This document shows, piece after piece, positions 59,610-64,000 of a stretch of DNA of 64,000 nucleotides. Location of the stretch: assembly GCF_041530365.1 (NCBI RefSeq), contig NZ_CP168034.1, positions 744,001 through 808,000 of the forward strand, read 5' to 3'. The first letter of the stretch is position 1. Every line of letters begins with the position of its first letter. The position numbers and the translations under genes are program-made. Below the pieces are notes generated by a model that had not been told where the DNA came from, made no database searches, and worked only from the letters and a program-made list of their open reading frames with translations. The stretch is from Capnocytophaga sp. ARDL2 (GTDB lineage: Bacteria; Bacteroidota; Bacteroidia; Flavobacteriales; Flavobacteriaceae).

Positions 59610-61524
59610 ACAAGCATTCATAAACCAAGGATTTTCTGTACTGAACACAGAAAATCAAGAAAACAAATTGAAACAATTCTTAAAAGAAAATTATCCGTCT
59701 GTGCTAAAAGACGGCGGACTAAACCTTGCCGAGCTCAAAAACGTTTTAGGCTTACCCATTGATGAAAAAGTAAATGGCTATGGGCTGAACTTTGTAGGGC
59801 GTGGCGTGGCTCGTGCCAAATACGCACAAGAAACCCAAAAAGAATTATTGCTGAACCGAACACTAAGCAAGAACATCGACACCACCCAAAATATGGTACT
59901 CAAAGGCGATAATCTCGACAGCCTAAAACTGCTAAAACCCCATTACAGCGGAAAGATAAAATGTATCTACATAGACCCACCCTACAACACCAGTAGCGAT
60001 GAGTTTGTTTATCCCGATAAGTTTGACCGCCACGAAGCCCAAGTATTGGGTGTAGCCGACAGCCTCTCCGATGAGGATTTTGACCGAATGGAATTTTCCT
60101 TTAAAACCAAAAAAAGCCACAACGGATGGCTCACCTTTATGTACCCACGCCTTTTGTTGGCAAGAGATTTATTGGCAAAAGACGGCGTAATCTTTATCTC
60201 CATTGACGACAACGAACAAGCCAACCTCAAAATCCTTTGCGATGAAATCTTTGGGGAAGAGAATTTTATTGAACTTTTTTCTTGGGTTAAAACTGAAACA
60301 CCCGCAAATTTATCATTAAAAACTAAAAAAGCTGTTGAATATATTCTTTGTTATCAAAAAAATAAAGATAATACCAAATTTAAGGGATTACAGAAAGATA
60401 GCAAGAGTAGTAATGGTCTTATGAATCAAACAAATAGTGTAAAAGAACTTATTTTTCCAGCAAATATTATAGATACTTCTTTAAAAGATGGTGTATATGA
60501 AAAAGGTGAATATGGAACAAAAAATTATAAGATAGAGTTATTAAAAGATGTTGAAGTTAGAAAAGGTTTTTTTATAACTCCAATTCATTTAGTAGGGAAG
60601 TTTAAATGGTCTCAACAAAATCTTAATAAAGAAATAGATTTAGGAACTAAAATATCAATAAAAACAATTGCTTTTTCTCCATCTTATGAAAGATTAGAAT
60701 ATGAACCTGAAACTCCTTGGAATTTAATAAATCCTGATTTTGGTGTTGCAACTAATGAAACTGCATCTATCCAACTGGAAGAGTTATTACAAGGTAAATA
60801 TTTTGATTATTCAAAACCTATTTCTTTAATAAAGTACTTGATTGATTTTATTACCAAAGACAACGACATTATTTTAGACTTTTTCGCAGGTTCGGGAACC
60901 ACAGGACACGCCGTAATGGCACTCAACGCCGAAGACGGGGGCAACCGCAAATTTATCCTTTGCCAAATCGATGAGCCTATCGCCGAGGGCAAACCCGCCT
61001 ATCAGTTTTGTAAAGACAATGGTTTACCGCCCGTAATATCCAGCATCACCATCGAGCGTTTGAGGAGAGTATCCTCCCTAAATCCCTCCGAAGGAGGGAC
61101 TTCCAATAAAGGAAAAGCTCCCTCTCTTTCGGAGAGGGCGGGGGGAGAGGAATTTGGGGAGGATACGGACTACGGCTTTAAAGTCTTTGACCACACCGAC
61201 GCCCCACAACTCACCCAAGACGAAAACGGACAAATCCAGTTCCCTACCTTGCACCAAGATGCTTTGTCGCGTATCTATACGATGATTTTCAAAGTTGGTT
61301 TAGATGAGCCAAGCGAGGCTCCGCAAGAGGTTATAGAGAATTGTATCTACAAAATCGGCAACCATTATTACATCACCAATAGTGAGCAAATCACCAAAGA
61401 TGATTTTGCCACCACTATCAAAGATGCTACCCAAAACAGTGGTAAAATCTTTGTAGATGGCTGGACGGCAAGTCTCAACGCCACGCTACAACATTACAAA
61501 GAAGAGGTGCAAATCGTGTTTTAA
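59599..61524 (+). CDS. mod: type III site-specific adenine methyltransferase Mod, mosaic
   Basis: A 641-residue beta-class methylase: IDPPYNTSSDEFVY (motif IV, about 136), then a central recognition domain, then DFFAGSGTTGHAVMALN (motif I). The centre (about 60262-60855) is much AT-richer than both flanks with sharp borders, showing exchange of the recognition domain. Near the C-terminus the frame carries an in-frame palindromic insert (61067-61148, SLNPSEGGT...APSLSERAGGEE). Mod alone methylates one strand and directs Res. The start is placed at the ATG at 59599; it overlaps the DinD fragment by 11 bp. Confidence 0.92.
   Translation: MNDKQAFINQGFSVLNTENQENKLKQFLKENYPSVLKDGGLNLAELKNVLGLPIDEKVNGYGLNFVGRGVARAKYAQETQKELLLNRTLSKNIDTTQNMVLKGDNLDSLKLLKPHYSGKIKCIYIDPPYNTSSDEFVYPDKFDRHEAQVLGVADSLSDEDFDRMEFSFKTKKSHNGWLTFMYPRLLLARDLLAKDGVIFISIDDNEQANLKILCDEIFGEENFIELFSWVKTETPANLSLKTKKAVEYILCYQKNKDNTKFKGLQKDSKSSNGLMNQTNSVKELIFPANIIDTSLKDGVYEKGEYGTKNYKIELLKDVEVRKGFFITPIHLVGKFKWSQQNLNKEIDLGTKISIKTIAFSPSYERLEYEPETPWNLINPDFGVATNETASIQLEELLQGKYFDYSKPISLIKYLIDFITKDNDIILDFFAGSGTTGHAVMALNAEDGGNRKFILCQIDEPIAEGKPAYQFCKDNGLPPVISSITIERLRRVSSLNPSEGGTSNKGKAPSLSERAGGEEFGEDTDYGFKVFDHTDAPQLTQDENGQIQFPTLHQDALSRIYTMIFKVGLDEPSEAPQEVIENCIYKIGNHYYITNSEQITKDDFATTIKDATQNSGKIFVDGWTASLNATLQHYKEEVQIVF
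61067..61148 (+). repeat. palindromic in-frame insert in mod
   Basis: It starts with CCCTCC-GAA-GGAGGG and ends with CCCTCTCTTTCGGAGAGGG plus a G-rich tail. The second arm is 33 of 34 bp identical to the one in leuS (47908-47940). It is translated without disrupting the frame. Confidence 0.85.
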
Positions 61525-62019
61525 CGTATAAAATGCATACATCCATTGTGATAAATAAGGTAAATCCGAACAATATTTAGCTCCTTTAAATAAATTTTAT
61601 ATGATAATCTTTTATAAAAATGAAATTTTATTCCTTTTAAAGGAACCTTTTTTAAGTTCGAAGCAATATTCAGTAAGGTTTGGAAAAAATCCGGAATTAG
61701 AACCTGTGAAATTCAAGTTTATCATTTAACAAAACAGAAGAGGTGAATTTAAAGCTCACCTCTTCATTATAAACACCTAAAATTAATCCTTAAAAATCCT
61801 ATGTTTAGGTACTTATCCATTCGTTTTTGGACAAGTTTATTAGGCGAAATGTTTTTTGTCCCTTGTTTAGTTGAAAATGACAAATAGTAGATGATTTCTC
61901 TAAAAAGACAATCCTAAAGTGTGCGTTTTTTTTTTGATAAAAAAAAACTTTATGTTTTTTTTAAGGAGGTAATTCAGTAGTAAGTTGTATCTTTAGGGAA
62001 ATTTAAAAAATATAACATT
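61525..62019. other. 495-bp gap behind mod
   Basis: I see no gene. It contains a hairpin GAAGAGGTGA/TCACCTCTTC (61737-61765), a T-rich stretch and at 61963-61970 a full anti-Shine-Dalgarno complement AAGGAGGT that no start codon follows. A weak -7-like TATCTTTA lies at about 61987, likely serving the ytxH gene. Confidence 0.55.
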
Positions 62020-62343
62020 ATGAGTAGAACAGGTAATACATTAGTAGCTATTTTAGCAGGAGCAGCTGTAGGAGCAGTTGCGGGTATTTTATTAGCACCA
62101 GAAAGAGGTTCTGATACGAGAAAGAAAATTTCAAAAGGGTTTAAAGAAGGAAAAGATGAGGTAGCATGCAAGATTGAGGAGTTGAAAAACCAATTAGTAG
62201 GTTTGATTTCTTCTAAAAAAGAAAATATAGAGGATACAATCGAATCTTTTGTAGCTGATTCAGGTGATAAGGCTGATGAAGTAATCAACAAATTGGAAGA
62301 TAAAATTGCTCGATTGAAAGCAAAAGTTGAAAAACAAGCTTAA
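62020..62343 (+). CDS. YtxH-domain stress protein
   Basis: A 107-residue protein: one N-terminal Gly/Ala-rich membrane helix (VAILAGAAVGAVAGILLAPERG) and a long charged coiled-coil tail, the YtxH pattern (GxLLAPxxGxxTRKxI). Such proteins are envelope-associated and general-stress-linked. First gene of a three-gene unit; the next gene starts 22 bp later. Confidence 0.88.
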   Translation: MSRTGNTLVAILAGAAVGAVAGILLAPERGSDTRKKISKGFKEGKDEVACKIEELKNQLVGLISSKKENIEDTIESFVADSGDKADEVINKLEDKIARLKAKVEKQA

Positions 62344-62365
62344 GAACAAATTTAAAAGAGAAAAG

Positions 62366-62719
62366 ATGTCTTTGAAGGAGGAAATAAAAAACAATTTTTC
62401 AGAAATGCAAGCAGAGACAAGAGCCTTTGTCGATGCAAATATTAAATATTTTCAGTTGCTTGGTTTCAAGATTTCTGCGAAAGCATTTGGTTTGCTATTA
62501 AAAATATCGGCTATTACCCTAATGTGTGCTTTGGGGTTGCTTTTTTTGTCTTTTTCATTGGCATTTATGATTGGGCACGAGTTACAAAGCAACACCTTGG
62601 GATTTTTAATCGTTGCTGGAGTTTATTTTTTTATGGCATTAATGGTTTATGTTTTGAGAGAAACATTGATAGAGTTGCCTATTCTCAAAAAGCTTTCTGC
62701 AATATTTTTTAATAATTAA
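62366..62719 (+). CDS. phage-holin-like (holin-X) membrane protein
   Basis: A 117-residue protein from the ATG at 62366 (MSLKEEIKNNFSEMQAETRA). An amphipathic N-terminal helix is followed by two membrane helices (about 47-72 and 78-98) and a cytosolic tail, the layout of the holin superfamily III/Actinobacterial holin-X proteins. These are not lytic in this context; the gene regularly stands between ytxH and a DUF6327 gene in Flavobacteria. The frame is open 13 codons further but that part overlaps ytxH. Confidence 0.8.
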   Translation: MSLKEEIKNNFSEMQAETRAFVDANIKYFQLLGFKISAKAFGLLLKISAITLMCALGLLFLSFSLAFMIGHELQSNTLGFLIVAGVYFFMALMVYVLRETLIELPILKKLSAIFFNN

Positions 62720-62724
62720 TCATT

Positions 62725-62973
62725 ATGAAAAAAGATTTTAACAATTTTGAAGAGCTTAATAATGAGTTGGAGATTTTAAAGTTGGAGAGAGAACTTCAAT
62801 GGAGAAAGTTGACTCAAACATTTTCTAGTACTACTGAAAAATTGACTCCCAATAATTTTGCAAAAACTGCAGTTAGTAGTGCTCTGAGTGCATTTACACC
62901 CTCAGCTGGAAAATCTGTGATTGTTTCTCTCATTCTAAAGTTCATCATTAATAGACTTTTTAAAAGAAAATAG
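62725..62973 (+). CDS. DUF6327-like small protein
   Basis: An 82-residue protein: a charged N-terminal helix (NFEELNNELEILKLERELQW), an amphipathic middle and a C-terminal hydrophobic segment with a basic end (VIVSLILKFIINRLFKRK). It follows the holin-like gene after 5 bp. The position and pattern match the third gene of the ytxH unit (DUF6327 type, assigned from memory). The function is unknown. Confidence 0.7.
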   Translation: MKKDFNNFEELNNELEILKLERELQWRKLTQTFSSTTEKLTPNNFAKTAVSSALSAFTPSAGKSVIVSLILKFIINRLFKRK

Positions 62974-62982
62974 TTAAACGAA

Positions 62983-63027
62983 ACAAAAAACCACGAGTTG
63001 AAAATTTCAACTCGTGGTTTTGTTTTT
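62983..63027. terminator. terminator between the ytxH operon and rnr
   Basis: AAAACCACGAGTTGAAA pairs with TTTCAACTCGTGGTTTT, a long perfect stem in the convergent gap. It is bidirectional. Confidence 0.92.
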
Positions 63028-64000
63028 ATCCTTTCCTTACAAAATAAAAATCCAATTGTTTCTTTATCAAATCGGTGTTTTTTACTTTCACGACTATTTC
63101 ATCACCCAACTGTAATTTATTTCCGGTAACTTCGCCTACCATAGCATATTGCTTTTCGTCGAAAATATAATAATCGTCATCTAAATCGCGTACTCTAATC
63201 ATACCTTCGCATTTATTTTCGATGATTTCTACATAAATACCCCATTCGGTAACGCCTGAAATCACACCCAAAAATTCTTGGTTTTGATGGTCTTGCATAA
63301 ATTTTACTTGCATGTATTTGATGCTGTCTCGCTCTGCATTTACTGCCAAATTTTCCATTTGTGAGCAATGGCGACATTTGTCTTCAAACACCTCTTCGTT
63401 TGCCGACGCTCCACCGTCTAAATAATGTTGCAACAATCGATGAGCCATCACATCGGGATAGCGACGAATAGGCGAAGTAAAATGCGAATAATAATCAAAT
63501 GCCAATCCGTAATGTCCAATGTTTTCGGTAGAATATTGAGCCTTGCTCATACTGCGAATGGTGAGCGTGTCCACCAAGTTTTGCTCTCGATTGCCTTTTA
63601 CATCTATCAATAATTGATTGATAGACTGCGTCAGTGATTTTTTGTTTTTGAAATTCAATCCGTAACCAAATTTTGAAATGATTGATTGTAAGTTGAATAA
63701 TTTATCTTGGTCGGGTTCGTCGTGTACACGATAGACAAAAGTTTTGTTTTGCTTTCCGATAAATTCCGACACTTTTCTATTTGCCAGCAACATAAATTCC
63801 TCAATCAAATGATTGGCATCTTTGGCAACTTTGAAATACACACCTATGGGTTCGTCTTGTTCGTTTAAGTGAAATTTTACCTCTGCTTTATCAAAAGAAA
63901 TAGCACCATTTGCAAATCGTTTGTTTCTCAGTGTTTTTGCTAATTCATCCATCGTTTCCACCGCAAAAACGATGTCTTTTGAAAGCGTATAAGCCCCCTC
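63026..64000 (-). CDS. rnr: ribonuclease R, 3' part (gene begins outside the window)
   Basis: The frame is open to base 64000, reading EGAYTLSKDIVFAVETMDEL at the window edge. It shows the RNB domain C-terminal half (LAKTLRNKRFANGAISFD, KDANHLIEEFMLLANR, GHYGLAFDYYSHFTSPIRRYPDVMAHRLLQHYL) and a C-terminal S1 domain (GVISGVTEWGIYVEIIENKCEGMIRVRDL). RNase R is a processive 3'-5' exoribonuclease that degrades structured RNA. The N-terminal cold-shock domains and catalytic Asp cluster lie outside. Confidence 0.95.
   Translation of the reverse strand, partial: EGAYTLSKDIVFAVETMDELAKTLRNKRFANGAISFDKAEVKFHLNEQDEPIGVYFKVAKDANHLIEEFMLLANRKVSEFIGKQNKTFVYRVHDEPDQDKLFNLQSIISKFGYGLNFKNKKSLTQSINQLLIDVKGNREQNLVDTLTIRSMSKAQYSTENIGHYGLAFDYYSHFTSPIRRYPDVMAHRLLQHYLDGGASANEEVFEDKCRHCSQMENLAVNAERDSIKYMQVKFMQDHQNQEFLGVISGVTEWGIYVEIIENKCEGMIRVRDLDDDYYIFDEKQYAMVGEVTGNKLQLGDEIVVKVKNTDLIKKQLDFYFVRKG

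Noticed and set aside
62366..62719. Prophage lysis gene because of the holin-like fold
   Set aside because: It lies in a ytxH stress operon typical of Flavobacteria, with no phage genes around.

Overview
The window looks like chromosomal DNA of an AT-rich member of the Flavobacteriaceae (Bacteroidota). The evidence is: genes preceded by the Bacteroidota promoter pattern TTG-N19-21-TAnnTTTG rather than Shine-Dalgarno sites; a Flavobacteria-type 16S rRNA; DUF4293, DUF5689, DUF6261 and GEVED-type proteins; and lipoproteins whose Cys is followed by QKDE or TKEE, like the surface-lipoprotein export signal described in Capnocytophaga canimorsus. A Capnocytophaga-like genus is plausible but not proven.

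Layout. 1-7.5 kb is housekeeping (obg 3' part, a bacilliredoxin, polA, tcdA, a TatD-type hydrolase, mpl). 7.6-12.3 kb is a restriction-modification (RM) scrapyard: a GGCC-type cytosine methyltransferase with a dead NgoPII-like endonuclease, and a DpnI/DpnII mosaic in which an intact DpnI-like endonuclease and a DpnD-like protein sit between a 5' fragment of a Dam/DpnM methylase and a 3' fragment of a DpnA-like methylase. 12.4-32.4 kb is mostly core (pepA, rpsA, thrS-infC-rpmI-rplT, comF, dnaN, pepE, lolD, rho), plus a four-gene cluster of secreted proteins (15.8-20.8 kb) and two lipoprotein genes. 32.8-38.3 kb is tRNA-Val and a complete rrn operon (16S, tRNA-Ile, tRNA-Ala, 23S, 5S). 38.3-40.9 kb holds two tandem cassettes of a lipoprotein with an identical signal sequence and a divergent glycine-zipper-like C-terminus, each followed by a small two-helix membrane protein; a copy of the 5S 3' end separates them. 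41-48.6 kb is core again (aspartate kinase, fbp, leuS), but leuS carries in-frame palindromic repeats and a whole DUF559 nuclease-like domain inside its editing domain. 48.7-61.5 kb is a defence island: a single-chain restriction-methylation-specificity enzyme, a GAPS4-like pair, a DUF6261 gene behind an exact 42-bp-period array of short palindromes, and a split type III RM system (res, rhuM, dinD fragment, mod). 62-64 kb is a YtxH/holin-like/DUF6327 stress operon and the 3' part of rnr.

Common theme. At three places (cytosine methyltransferase 5' end, leuS 3' end, 5S rRNA 3' end) an accessory gene block is flanked by a 50-80 bp direct repeat of the neighbouring gene's end. The mismatches between the two protein-coding copies are all synonymous, so both copies were once functional alleles. 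This looks like one recurrent way of acquiring genes with target duplication. The strongest candidates for undescribed biology are the 42-bp array/DUF6261 unit, the DUF559 insertion in leuS, and the rRNA-linked lipoprotein toxin/immunity-like cassettes.
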